Assembly (NCBI RefSeq): GCF_000787375.1
Contig: NZ_JRJU01000011.1
Coordinates: 62,001 to 126,000 of the forward strand
Direction: 5' to 3'
Origin: Halalkalibacter okhensis
GTDB taxonomy: Bacteria; Bacillota; Bacilli; Bacillales; Bacillaceae_D
Length of the DNA stretch: 64,000 bases
Shown here in pieces: positions 24,759 to 34,011 of this stretch; positions within the stretch are counted from its first letter, which is position 1, and each line of letters opens with the position of its first letter. The notes below the pieces were generated by a model, which had not been told where the DNA came from, did not search any database, and saw only the letters and a list, made by a program, of their open reading frames with translations. The position numbers and the translations under genes are program-made.

Positions 24759-26324
24759 TTAAGAAAGACCTACATATTCAAAATAATCAAAGTCAGCAAC
24801 GTTTTGGCTCTCTGTTCCGTTGCTGCTTGCATACATCCCAATGTACGAACCTGTAAATCCGCCTGCAACTTCCGTACTTAAAATTCGCCCATCAACGTCT
24901 TCATATAGTACATGCCACTTTTCCGGCTCTATAGCATAATAAAAGTGGTAACTCTGGTTATACGCCTCAACCTTCAAAAACAATCGTTTGGTCTCTACTT
25001 CTTGAACTGACCAAGTCTCATCCTCACCTGCTACTCGTTTTAGCAAACGAATAACAGAGTGGTCATTCATTTGTGTATATTCCATCCTAATTTGAAAATC
25101 GCTATTTTGTAGCAAAACAAGACCAGCTGATTCACTATCTGCTTCAGGATAGAAATCCATAACGGTTCTTACAGCAAAATCAGCATGTTGCTGACGTCTG
25201 CCAATAAAGCTAGGATTCACTTCTTCCGTAATTACTTGAGGTCTAACCTTAAGTCGTAAATACCCTGGTCTTTCCGTAAGAGAATAAATTTCCCCCCTAG
25301 GTGTCCGGATGAGGTTCCATTGATCACTTAATTGGTTTGAATCGAAATGATCGCATGCCGGTGTCGTTGACCATCGATGCAGAGCTAAATTCGGTCTTTT
25401 CATCTCTTTTTCAATCACGCCTTTTCCAGGGTTCACAACAGGCCAATCATCTTCCCAAATGAATGGAACAAGAAAGGTCTCTCTACCTAAGTTGCTAAAG
25501 TCTCCTCCATATGGTCGTGATCCGAGGCAAACCATCCACCACTCTCCTGTTTGGGTTTGCACAATATCTGCATGGCCAACATTGATAATCGAAGCGTTTT
25601 TTCCCAAATGTCGATGCGTTAGTATCGGATTGGTTTTACATACTTCATATGGACCCGTTACCTTTTCACTTCTAGCAATCGTGACAGAGTGAGTGAATCC
25701 GGTTCCACCTTCTGCAATTATGAGGTAGTACATGCCACGTATTTTATACAAGTGTGGAGCTTCTTGGGCATGAATTTGCTTTAAGGCTCCATCCCATAAA
25801 CTCACTCTCGGTCCAACCAATTGTTTCATCTCTAAATCCAACTCTTGTAGGTAGATTTCCATATGTTTTGCATATTCCTGTCCGCTTGGTGGAACACGAT
25901 TAGCCGTAAAATAAACTTTGCCATCATCATCAAAGAATAAAGATGGATCAATACCAGGTGCACCTTCAAGCCAATTTGGGTCGGACCAAGGTCCCGATGG
26001 ATCTGTTGCGGTTACATAGAAATTTCTTCTTGCACCTGTTTTACTAACGACGAAGGTTGTGATCATATAAAACACCCCATCATGATAGCGAATGGTTGGT
26101 GCGTATATGCCCTTAGAACAAGGCGTATCATCCAAATTTAACTGGGAAGGCCGATCCAGCACATGACCAATTTGTCGCCAGTTAACTAAATCTTTGCTGT
26201 GAAAAATCGGTACACCAGGAAAATACTCAAAGCTCGATGTTACTAAATAAAAATCATTCCCTGCTCTACAAATAGAAGGATCAGGATAACATCCTGGTAA
26301 AATCGGGTTTCTAAAAACATCCAT
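24759..26324 (-). CDS. GH43-family glycosidase (beta-xylosidase / arabinofuranosidase type)
   Basis: About 521 residues without a signal peptide. A five-bladed propeller domain occupies about 1-310 with the family's catalytic trio: Asp in NPILPGCYPDPSIC, Asp in GIDPSLFFDDDG, Glu in HAQEAPHLYKI. A C-terminal beta-sandwich (about 330-520, ending NVADFDYFEYVG) is typical of intracellular beta-xylosidases. AAGGGGG 6 nt before the ATG at 26324 decides the start over the TTG at 26348 that overlaps the preceding stop. It probably trims arabinose or xylose side chains from imported pectic oligosaccharides. Confidence 0.9.
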   Translation of the reverse strand: MDVFRNPILPGCYPDPSICRAGNDFYLVTSSFEYFPGVPIFHSKDLVNWRQIGHVLDRPSQLNLDDTPCSKGIYAPTIRYHDGVFYMITTFVVSKTGARRNFYVTATDPSGPWSDPNWLEGAPGIDPSLFFDDDGKVYFTANRVPPSGQEYAKHMEIYLQELDLEMKQLVGPRVSLWDGALKQIHAQEAPHLYKIRGMYYLIIAEGGTGFTHSVTIARSEKVTGPYEVCKTNPILTHRHLGKNASIINVGHADIVQTQTGEWWMVCLGSRPYGGDFSNLGRETFLVPFIWEDDWPVVNPGKGVIEKEMKRPNLALHRWSTTPACDHFDSNQLSDQWNLIRTPRGEIYSLTERPGYLRLKVRPQVITEEVNPSFIGRRQQHADFAVRTVMDFYPEADSESAGLVLLQNSDFQIRMEYTQMNDHSVIRLLKRVAGEDETWSVQEVETKRLFLKVEAYNQSYHFYYAIEPEKWHVLYEDVDGRILSTEVAGGFTGSYIGMYASSNGTESQNVADFDYFEYVGLS

Positions 26325-26344
26325 TCTTTTCCCCCTTAACTGTT

Positions 26345-27358
26345 TCAATCTTCATTTTGTATGAGAGCACTTACTAACCAATTAAATGATTTGCTGCCAC
26401 TTACTTCATGCCCACCTTCAAAAACATCATAAGTAAAAGCATCTTTTGCATTTTGTGATTTATAGATTTTTTTAAGTTTGTGTACGGCTTCCTGTACTCC
26501 ATGAAACGGGAAGAGGTGATCATTGATCCCTGACTCAATACATAACGACCTTGGTGCAATTAAGCCAATTAAATCTGGCAGTTCGGCGTTTTGTAATATG
26601 CCAGGTAAATAATTATCAAGACAATGTCTCCTAGCCATAATGCTGTCTTTAAACGTGTTTGCATATCCACTAATCACCGTAGCTTTGATCCTCTCATCGA
26701 TTGCAGAAGTAAATGCTGCAATCAGTCCCCCACCGGAAAACCCCATGCATCCAATTTTATCGTTATCAATGTCGGGCAATCCATTTAAGTAATCTAATAC
26801 TCTCGTACACTCATATACTCTAAGTCCAGCGAGTGTTTTCCCATGTAATAGGAGTTGGCTTGCTAGTTCAAAGCATGAGTTATCAGTAGTCGAATCCGTG
26901 GCGGCAAGCTTTCTATCACCAAATCCTAATAGCTCTGGAGCAACGACAATCACTCCTCTTTGGACTAACTCAATTGCAAAATTTTTATGAATACCTGGAA
27001 CCCCTAAATTAGGAAGCCCGCCTGGATAGAGTCCTACAACTTCCTTGCTTCCATAGCCATGACCATGAATAGCAAGAACGGCGGGAAGTGGAGATGCCGA
27101 TCTCATTTTAGGTATTAGCACATATACAGGCATTTTGAGAGATTGACAAGTTTGCATTTCAAGACGTATTCTCTCATAGGTATCGTATTCAACCCTCTCA
27201 ATGATCTGTGGTTGCAACTCTCCTTCAAGGCTCGTAAAATCACCTAACGCCTCTATCAAAAAGTCCTTTATATGTTCTCTATTTCTTCTCGTATCTACAA
27301 CATGTGTTTGTACCGTATCTTCGTATAGCTTCTGTAAAAATGGATTAGGAGACCACAT
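26345..27358 (-). CDS. Alpha/beta hydrolase (dienelactone hydrolase / acetylxylan-esterase-like)
   Basis: A protein of 337 residues with the nucleophile elbow GCMGFSGGG at about 200 (Ser), an upstream oxyanion strand AVLAIHGHGYGSKE at about 100, an acid in SGINDHLFP and the His in FEGGHEVSG near the C-terminus. It has no signal peptide. It lies between GH28 and GH43 genes and is best explained as an intracellular esterase that removes acetyl or other ester groups from pectic oligosaccharides. The start at 27358 follows TTGGAGG with good spacing; the frame extends to a TTG 6 codons upstream. Confidence 0.8.
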   Translation of the reverse strand: MWSPNPFLQKLYEDTVQTHVVDTRRNREHIKDFLIEALGDFTSLEGELQPQIIERVEYDTYERIRLEMQTCQSLKMPVYVLIPKMRSASPLPAVLAIHGHGYGSKEVVGLYPGGLPNLGVPGIHKNFAIELVQRGVIVVAPELLGFGDRKLAATDSTTDNSCFELASQLLLHGKTLAGLRVYECTRVLDYLNGLPDIDNDKIGCMGFSGGGLIAAFTSAIDERIKATVISGYANTFKDSIMARRHCLDNYLPGILQNAELPDLIGLIAPRSLCIESGINDHLFPFHGVQEAVHKLKKIYKSQNAKDAFTYDVFEGGHEVSGSKSFNWLVSALIQNED

Positions 27359-27391
27359 CACCACTACCTCCAACAAAGTAAGCTATGAATA

Positions 27392-28918
27392 TTAGTTACC
27401 TGCAAACGTCACTTCTTCACTGTTGCTATCTACAAAGTCTGCATAAGCTTCTTTCATCTTTGCTGCTTGACGTCCGAAAATATATACATCATCCACCTTA
27501 GTCAATTTGACTACAGGTGTGTTAACATGCGACTTTTTCATCCCAACATGATTAAGCTCAACATCTTCTCCTTGCTCAACAATCACAGCAGGTCCTTGAC
27601 GTGTCTCAACTTGTACTTGATGAAATTCAATTCCACGAACATGTTTGCAAAAAATCCCTTCCCCAGCCATGATTACTTCTTCTTTCACCATGTCCGGTTC
27701 ACCACCTACCTCGTTTGCATCCATTGTCATTTCAACTTTCATATGTCGTATTGAAACATCTTCAATTGGCAATTCAGGTAGGCCGTAAATGAAACCGGCA
27801 GCAGCCAAACAGTTTTTTGCTGTTACATTACTAATTTGAATATTTTTTACTCTTGGTGTTTTTTCTGTTACAGGGATTGCCTTAGCGCAAGTCATTAGTG
27901 GATCATCCTCATCAATTCCATATCGATAAAAAGAATTTATAGCTAGTGGACAAAAGACATCTTGCATATATATGTTATTAATTAAAATGTTCTCAATGTA
28001 AGCACCTCTAGCCCGATTCGTTTTAATCCTAATGCCACGGTCTGTTCCGATAAATACACAGTTAGAAACCGTTATGTTCCGTATTCCACCAGAGTTTTCA
28101 CTTCCGAAAACAACACCTCCATGACCTCGGGACATCGTACAGTTTGTTACAGTTACATTCTCTGTCGGTCTTCCCACTCTTCTGCCATCTTCATTAATTC
28201 CAGATTTCAAACATAAGCAATCATCCCCAACATCAAAATGACAATCCGACACACGAACATTGGAACAAGAATCAAGATCAAAGCCATCACCATTTGGTGT
28301 ATCAGAAGGGTTTTTAAACGTTACCCCTCGTACGTTTACATGATCACAATAAACGAGATGTGTGTTCCAAAATGGCGAATTTTGGAACGTTATACCTTCA
28401 ATTGTTACACCATGGCAATTGAAGAGCTGCAACAATGGTGGTCGTAAAAATTGTGTGTTCCACTCAACTAAATTTGTTTTCATGCGTAGCTTTTCTTCAT
28501 TTAACTTAGCGAGCTTTTTCGTTACAGCTGTTTCAAACGATTTTCCTTTTTTAATTAAGTGATAAATGTCCCACCAAGCTGATCCTTGCCCGTCAAAACA
28601 ACCTTCTCCTTTTATTGATACATTTTCAAGTCCATTTCCATAGATAAGCGGTGAAAACCCGTAGCATTCATAGCCAGACCACCTTGTTTCTACCGGATAA
28701 TACGCATCAAAATCATTCCGAAATAATACGAGGGCACCTGCTTCTATAAATAAGGTCATATTGCTTTTTAGTACAATCGGCCCTGTAAGGTATGTTCCAG
28801 CTGGAATTCTGACTGTCCCTCCCCCATCTTCAGAGCAAGCTGCGATCGTTGCAGCAATTGCCTTCGTATTATCCGTGACACCATCACCTTTGGCGCCAAA
28901 TTCTGTAATGTCTCTCAT
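27392..28918 (-). CDS. GH28 polygalacturonase-family protein
   Basis: A 508-residue parallel beta-helix enzyme. The four GH28 motifs are present: NGDGFDLDSC at about 212, GDDCLCLKSG at about 233, GHGGVVFGSE at about 262 and RIKTN at about 292. The N-terminal ITEFGAKGDGVTDNTKAI pattern is that of pectate-lyase-3-like leaders. With no signal peptide it acts in the cytoplasm, probably as an exo-acting galacturonidase on imported oligomers. AAGGAGG precedes the ATG. It is followed by the esterase gene in the same operon. Confidence 0.92.
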   Translation of the reverse strand: MRDITEFGAKGDGVTDNTKAIAATIAACSEDGGGTVRIPAGTYLTGPIVLKSNMTLFIEAGALVLFRNDFDAYYPVETRWSGYECYGFSPLIYGNGLENVSIKGEGCFDGQGSAWWDIYHLIKKGKSFETAVTKKLAKLNEEKLRMKTNLVEWNTQFLRPPLLQLFNCHGVTIEGITFQNSPFWNTHLVYCDHVNVRGVTFKNPSDTPNGDGFDLDSCSNVRVSDCHFDVGDDCLCLKSGINEDGRRVGRPTENVTVTNCTMSRGHGGVVFGSENSGGIRNITVSNCVFIGTDRGIRIKTNRARGAYIENILINNIYMQDVFCPLAINSFYRYGIDEDDPLMTCAKAIPVTEKTPRVKNIQISNVTAKNCLAAAGFIYGLPELPIEDVSIRHMKVEMTMDANEVGGEPDMVKEEVIMAGEGIFCKHVRGIEFHQVQVETRQGPAVIVEQGEDVELNHVGMKKSHVNTPVVKLTKVDDVYIFGRQAAKMKEAYADFVDSNSEEVTFAGN

Positions 28919-28944
28919 GCAAACATAGCCTCCTTCACTAACGA

Positions 28945-29259
28945 TTATTTCAATAGATCTTCCCTCAGTGGAGTAAATGTATCTAACAAAGTCCCTGCCT
29001 CAAGTGCGGTTACACCATGAACAGCATTACTCGGTATATAAAGTGTTTCTCCCTCTTTCACTAACACTCTTTTCCCATCAACATGAAAATCAAATGTTCC
29101 TGCTAAAACATACGTAAATTGCTCATGCGGATGACTATGCTCAGCACCTACCCCTCCTAATTCAAATTCTACTTCCATCATCATGATTTGTTTTCCTGGT
29201 TGATGAATCTTTCTCTTAATCTTCGCATCGACTACTTCCCACTCTCCAATTTCTGCCAC
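28945..29259 (-). CDS. kdgF: KdgF-like cupin (unsaturated uronate linearisation)
   Basis: A 104-residue single cupin domain. The metal ligands are seen in HSHPHEQFTYVLAG (His, His, Gln) and VHGVTAL. KdgF turns 4,5-unsaturated galacturonate freed by GH105 into the linear keto form used by KduI. It starts with GTG (29259) behind AAAGGGGC, a site that overlaps the stop of the MFS gene, so translation is probably coupled. It lies between MFS and GH28 genes, as expected for this role. Confidence 0.85.
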   Translation of the reverse strand: MAEIGEWEVVDAKIKRKIHQPGKQIMMMEVEFELGGVGAEHSHPHEQFTYVLAGTFDFHVDGKRVLVKEGETLYIPSNAVHGVTALEAGTLLDTFTPLREDLLK

Positions 29260-29274
29260 CTGAAACGCCCCTTT

Positions 29275-30474
29275 CTATTGATCTTTTGCTAATAGAGGAA
29301 TGATTAATTGAATAGCCATAACAAAGACTAGTATCCAAGGTATTGTAGCCGGATTAATCTCGGTTGAAAAAACCATAAAGATTACAATCCCTAGTCCCCT
29401 ACCAATATTAATAATGGCTTCCCTCAACACGACTGATTCCACACGGAAATTTTCCTTTAAAGGTATTTTATCTAGCCATGTAAAATAGTACGCAGCATAT
29501 GTGTTTCCTTGAAGCGGCTTAAAAATAGAACTAATTGCCATAAATAAAACAACGGTCCAAATAGAAATCTCCCAAATTAAGAAAGTAGCTGAAATAAGCA
29601 TCCCTATTGCTGCAACTAATAAATATATTTTCGTAGAATCAATATTTGCAAAACGAGAAATTGCATAACTAGCTACAATTGACAAGCTTAAAAACAAAAC
29701 ATTCATGTACCCTACAAAGCTCTCATCTGGAAAAATCGTAAAAAGTAAAATCGGTGGAATATACATGAGAATCCCTTGTGGGAATCCAATAATAAACCAG
29801 CCAAATAGAGCCTTTTGAAAGTTCGGCTTTTTCTTTACTACTAACTTTAAATACTTCATGTAATACTCTTTATGGTGAGAATGCACTTTCTTAATTCGAA
29901 AGCTTCCAATCGTGGCAATGATAAACATTAAAAAAGCAATGGAAAAAACAATGATATAGCCGGTTAGCTCTGTATACAAAGTGATGACAAAGCCAGCCGC
30001 CGCCGGACCTACCAGATTAGCTAGACCCATTAACATTTGGTTCCAACCAAGATATCGATGCCGATTTAAATTGTGTGATACTTCATGCGCTAATGTAAAA
30101 TAACTTAGCCAATAAGCGGCCTGAGAAATCCCTCTAACTAAGGCAAATAAGTAAAAATACTGAACCATGTTTTCTTGTGTAACAACGATACAGAGGTAAA
30201 AGAAAGCCGTTAAGAAAATCCCATAACGATAGATCGCTAAATGTCCTTTTTGTTTGGCCATCTTACCAATAAGTATCGTTGCTACTGCTTGAGAGAGAAT
30301 AGCTGTTAAATTAAACAGTCCATTAATCAGTAGGCTTTCGGTTAACCGCCATAAATACAGGTTGATAAAAATAAGTGATAACGAATTGCCAAACTGAAAA
30401 ATTGTATGGTTCACAAGCGTTATAACCGCTTGCTCCGACAGCCGTTTTTCTTTAGGCATTTTTAGTAATCTCAT
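29275..30474 (-). CDS. MFS transporter
   Basis: A 399-residue permease with about 12 hydrophobic helices of the major facilitator type (NHTIFQFGNSLSLIF, LLINGLFNLTAILSQAVATILIGKMA, then FGWFIIGFPQGILMYIPP in the second half). The substrate is not apparent. Its place between the toroid-like protein and KdgF suggests import of a mono- or disaccharide product of pectin, or export of a surplus one. ATG 30474 has a poor ribosome site (GAGAGAAG far upstream); MPKEK five codons later is an alternative start. Confidence 0.85.
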   Translation of the reverse strand: MRLLKMPKEKRLSEQAVITLVNHTIFQFGNSLSLIFINLYLWRLTESLLINGLFNLTAILSQAVATILIGKMAKQKGHLAIYRYGIFLTAFFYLCIVVTQENMVQYFYLFALVRGISQAAYWLSYFTLAHEVSHNLNRHRYLGWNQMLMGLANLVGPAAAGFVITLYTELTGYIIVFSIAFLMFIIATIGSFRIKKVHSHHKEYYMKYLKLVVKKKPNFQKALFGWFIIGFPQGILMYIPPILLFTIFPDESFVGYMNVLFLSLSIVASYAISRFANIDSTKIYLLVAAIGMLISATFLIWEISIWTVVLFMAISSIFKPLQGNTYAAYYFTWLDKIPLKENFRVESVVLREAIINIGRGLGIVIFMVFSTEINPATIPWILVFVMAIQLIIPLLAKDQ

Positions 30475-30496
30475 TTTCTTGCAACACTTCTCTCAC

Positions 30497-31606
30497 TTAT
30501 AGAAGTTTATAAAATTCCTGAAAACCTTTAATTGGTTTGCTTTTTAGTCCTGCAAGGCTATAACATTTCAGTCGAATCAACGTTGCTTGTGTACTTGCAT
30601 TCATATCTCCCTCATACAATCCCTTACCTAAACAAACGGGCTCAGGCATGTTTGGATAGTATTCTCCCTTTTTTACTTGGGCCACATTGGGAGCAGGTGG
30701 CGAATGCTCCATTTCCCTTGAAAATCCGCCATCTTCTCTCTTTAATTTACTAATATTGGCCGCTGTTATTTCTAATATATCGAGCAATTCATGCTTTGGA
30801 ATCGAGATATCGATATAGGAGAGCAGATCAATAGGATTTCGAATATAGCACATATCGATAGCTTCTTCCGTTTTCAAGCATGTAAGAATACTTTGATAGA
30901 TTCGATCTGGATTTGGCATTGGAATTTGGAACTTACTATAAAAAGTATGAAGTTTAAATGTTCCCGAAATGCGAACGTATAGACTTCCTCCGCCCCATAG
31001 TCCTGTTTCTGGATCTTGAATGGAAGCTAAATAATTTTCAGCCTCCTGTAAAAAAGGGGCGCACTCCTCTTCTGTCATTTCTCCCAAATACACGCAAGAT
31101 GTTGCAAGCAAATCACAGCCTCTCCAACTATTGCTCAAGTCAATACTGCGCCATTTTTTTAAATACTCCTCAGGTGACTTTACATAATCAGGTGCACTTT
31201 TTGCTTCAAGTGGTAAAGGAAAAAGTGCGTTACCACCTAATCTTTCTAACGAATTTACTGAATAATTGATCGCACGATGAACCATAACTTCATCTTTCTT
31301 CATAGATGGATGATCATCGTAAAAAAAACCTGAGTCTTCCTTTTGCTTTGATTGAAAAAAGCGGATCATTTGTGTTCTCATCTGTTTTGGCATGTCATCT
31401 ATGAGGTTATTCCGTATTAAAATGTTTAACGCTTGTGCAGTTGATTCAATATCAGGACTAAAATAATGATCATTGATCGAACTTCTAGCGTAATAAAATC
31501 CTCCTGTCGAAGGATCATATTGACCAGCAAGCCAACGGAAGAACCCATCATATTGATCGTCCAACTTTTCTAAGACACTAGCAAAGTCCTTTGTATTTTG
31601 AACCAT
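30497..31606 (-). CDS. Unrecognised all-helical toroid-like protein of the pectin operon
   Basis: A 369-residue protein with no signal peptide that I cannot assign to a CAZy family. Repeats of the pattern ..DPSTGGFYYA, ..KEDSGFFYDDH, ..DPETGLWGGGS and ..REDGGFSRE recur about every 50-70 residues. This is the spacing and Gly-Phe/Trp motif seen in alpha/alpha toroids (terpene cyclase, prenyltransferase, GH105- and PL-type barrels). Conserved-looking acids are frequent in those loops. Its place between an ABC importer and an MFS gene suggests a glycoside hydrolase, lyase or epimerase working on pectic oligomers. Function unknown. Confidence 0.75.
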   Translation of the reverse strand: MVQNTKDFASVLEKLDDQYDGFFRWLAGQYDPSTGGFYYARSSINDHYFSPDIESTAQALNILIRNNLIDDMPKQMRTQMIRFFQSKQKEDSGFFYDDHPSMKKDEVMVHRAINYSVNSLERLGGNALFPLPLEAKSAPDYVKSPEEYLKKWRSIDLSNSWRGCDLLATSCVYLGEMTEEECAPFLQEAENYLASIQDPETGLWGGGSLYVRISGTFKLHTFYSKFQIPMPNPDRIYQSILTCLKTEEAIDMCYIRNPIDLLSYIDISIPKHELLDILEITAANISKLKREDGGFSREMEHSPPAPNVAQVKKGEYYPNMPEPVCLGKGLYEGDMNASTQATLIRLKCYSLAGLKSKPIKGFQEFYKLL

Positions 31607-31645
31607 TCATTCACCTACTCTATGAATATTTTCACATGACAGATC

Positions 31646-32521
31646 TTACCCTTTCATCGAACCGATTAATGCACCTTTTGCAAAGTATTTTTGTAAGAAA
31701 GGATAAACCATTAAGACTGGAATAGTTGCGACTACGATAACAGCCATTTTTATTGTGATCTCCGGCGGCGGAACATCTGTAAATTCTGCCCCGTCATAAT
31801 TAAGTCCACTTGCAAGTACAACGATTTGTCGCAAAAGTACTTGAACTGGCCATTTCGATGAGTCACTTAAATACAAGATTGCGTGCATATATGTGTTCCA
31901 ATAGGTTACAGCATAGAACAAAGAAATCGTCGCAATGGCAGGCATTGAACATGGAATGACAATTCGGAATAAGATCCCAAAATCACTACACCCATCAATC
32001 TTAGCTGACTCTTCTAATCCGTCAGGGAGGTTTTGGAAGAAACTTTTTAAGATAATCATATTAAAAGCATTAATTGCAACTGGAACAACTAAGGCTGCAA
32101 GTGAATTCAATAAACCGGTTTGTTGTACTACTAAGAATGTTGGGATCATTCCCCCATTAAATAACATTGTAAATACGATAAAAAACATGATAAATCGTCT
32201 TCCTACTAAATCTTTACGTGAAAGACCGTAAGCTGTTAAAGTGGAGAGGAGCATACTAAAGACCGTTCCTCCTACGGTAACCCCAATAGAAATCATCATG
32301 GCTCGCATAACCGTATCTGTTGAAAAGATGTAACGATACGCATCTAAACTCCATACTGTCGGAATTAAAACGAACCTTTTTTCAGCCAATTCAGCACTTG
32401 TTGTAAATGATGCTGCTAAAACATGAATAAATGGTAAAACACAAAGCAATGCAATAATCGCAAGAAGTGTAATATTTGTAATGTTAAATAAGCGGCTGCC
32501 TAATGACTTGTCTCCAACCAT
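31646..32521 (-). CDS. Carbohydrate ABC transporter permease (LplC/YesQ type)
   Basis: A 291-residue inner-membrane permease with about six helices and the ATPase-contact (EAA) loop EESAKIDGCSDFGILFRIVIP at about 185-205. The ending YPFLQKYFAKGALIGSMKG is typical of the LplC/YtcP/YesQ group of polysaccharide-oligomer importers. These use a shared ATPase (MsmX type) encoded elsewhere; no ATPase is seen here. GAGGAGG precedes the ATG. It pairs with the permease at 32602 and the lipoprotein at 34012. Confidence 0.93.
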   Translation of the reverse strand: MVGDKSLGSRLFNITNITLLAIIALLCVLPFIHVLAASFTTSAELAEKRFVLIPTVWSLDAYRYIFSTDTVMRAMMISIGVTVGGTVFSMLLSTLTAYGLSRKDLVGRRFIMFFIVFTMLFNGGMIPTFLVVQQTGLLNSLAALVVPVAINAFNMIILKSFFQNLPDGLEESAKIDGCSDFGILFRIVIPCSMPAIATISLFYAVTYWNTYMHAILYLSDSSKWPVQVLLRQIVVLASGLNYDGAEFTDVPPPEITIKMAVIVVATIPVLMVYPFLQKYFAKGALIGSMKG

Positions 32522-32601
32522 GATTGTTCCTCCTCAAATGTCACATTCGTGTATAGTGATCTCCTTCAATCTGAAGTAACTGACTATATGATATAAATTA
32601 T

Positions 32602-33564
32602 TTAATAAACACCTTCCTCACCAGCCCTCTTCGCTAACCAGTTAGCAAAGACTACAAGGATTAACCCGACGATTCCCTTGAAAAATCCTACCGCCGTTGC
32701 ATAACTAAATTGACCTTGTTTTAAACCGGCCGTATACACATACGTGTCAAAAATTTCCCCTACTTCACGGTTTGAAGCATTTAATAATAAGTAAACGTGT
32801 TCAAATCCAAGCTCTAAAACATCTCCAATTTTTAAGATTAATAGAACGACGATCACACTTCTAATTGCTGGAAGCGTGATGTGCCAAGCTTGACGTAAAC
32901 GATTCGCTCCATCCATTTTTGCTGCTTCATAGAGTTGAGGATCAACTGCAGCAATTGCTGCTAAGAAGATAATGGTTCCCCATCCAGCTTCTCGCCAAAT
33001 AACTTGGAGAATGTACATCGGTCTAAACGTGTCTGGATTCATCAAGAAATTAATTTTCTGGAACCCCATCATCTCTAACAAGCTATTAATAATACCACCG
33101 TCTAACGTCAACATAACAAAGCTAATGGAAACAATTACAACCCAAGACATAAAGTGTGGGATATAGATCAATGTTTGAACACTACGTTTAAACATTTGGT
33201 TCCTCACTTCATTTAACATTAAAGCGATAATAATAGGGATTGGGAAAAAGACAAGTATTTGTAAACCGAATAATGCCAATGTATTCCTAAAAATCATCCA
33301 AAAGTCAGGACTCGTAAACAACCGCTCAAAATGCTGAAATCCAACCCACTCGCTTCCCGTAATACCTAAATACGGCTTATAATCCTGGAAGGCAATAATC
33401 AATCCATACATCGGAATGTATTTGTAAATGAAAAAATACAAGATCCCCGGTGCAATCATTAAATAAATCCACTTATTCTTCTTAATCCGTCTCATTAGTT
33501 CAGCCCGTTTGTCAGGCTTTGGTAACGGCGTATTTGATTTTTCCAACGCGACGTTATTTTCCAT
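32602..33564 (-). CDS. Carbohydrate ABC transporter permease (LplB/YesP type)
   Basis: A 320-residue permease with a cytoplasmic basic N-terminus (AELMRRIKKNKWIYLM), six helices and the EAA loop YEAAKMDGANRLRQAWHITLP at about 215. Family ending: LAKRAGEEGVY. AAAGGAAG before the ATG at 33564 makes this start better than a TTG two codons upstream. It is the partner of the permease at 31646. A consensus-like cre box lies 38 nt before its start. Confidence 0.93.
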   Translation of the reverse strand: MENNVALEKSNTPLPKPDKRAELMRRIKKNKWIYLMIAPGILYFFIYKYIPMYGLIIAFQDYKPYLGITGSEWVGFQHFERLFTSPDFWMIFRNTLALFGLQILVFFPIPIIIALMLNEVRNQMFKRSVQTLIYIPHFMSWVVIVSISFVMLTLDGGIINSLLEMMGFQKINFLMNPDTFRPMYILQVIWREAGWGTIIFLAAIAAVDPQLYEAAKMDGANRLRQAWHITLPAIRSVIVVLLILKIGDVLELGFEHVYLLLNASNREVGEIFDTYVYTAGLKQGQFSYATAVGFFKGIVGLILVVFANWLAKRAGEEGVY

Positions 33565-33601
33565 ACTCAACTTCCTTTCTCACTTGTTAATTGTTGTTTT
33601 T

Positions 33602-33616
33602 TTGTAACCGCTTTCT
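33602..33616. promoter_or_regulatory. Putative cre box between lipoprotein and permease genes
   Basis: TTGTAACCGCTTTCT fits WTGNAANCGNWNNCW at every position. It lies in the 447-nt gap before the permease gene, so CcpA may act on an internal promoter or block elongation. Confidence 0.5.
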
Positions 33617-33950
33617 AACTCTTATCCTACATGTAAATATGGAATTACAGCTATAATCATCACGTTATAAGTGACTGAAAACACTGGATTTATCAAGCTT
33701 TTTCTAATAACCGGAGATTTTGATTATTCATGAACAAAGAGTAGGAAAATCATTAACTTAGTCATAGGTGCTTGCAAAAAAAATGATAATAGAAGATGGA
33801 AACAAATATTAGGTATTCGTTTGTTAAATCGTTTGTTAAATACCATTGATCTCGTTTAAATTCCTCAATCTCTCTTTGAGAATTTCATGTGCTAATTTCT
33901 CCTCTTCAATCACAGCTGTTTTATCCAGACATTGCACCAGACCAACATAC

Positions 33951-33998
33951 AAAAAAAAGAGATTGTCTTAACAGGATTAGCATCCCCAAGACAACCTC
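33951..33998 (-). terminator. Terminator-like hairpin after the solute-binding protein
   Basis: The 11-bp arms GAGGTTGTCTT and AAGACAATCTC (one G-U) are followed on the minus strand by eight T residues, 13 nt after the lipoprotein stop. Partial termination here would make more binding protein than permease. The rest of the gap (33565-33950) is AT-rich with no gene that I can support. Confidence 0.75.
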
Positions 33999-34011
33999 CA
34001 CTTTTATGTTT

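Noticed and set aside
27467-27754. Ninety-five-codon frame antisense to GH28
   Set aside because: Shadow frame; composition is unlike a protein and the GH28 motifs on the other strand are complete.
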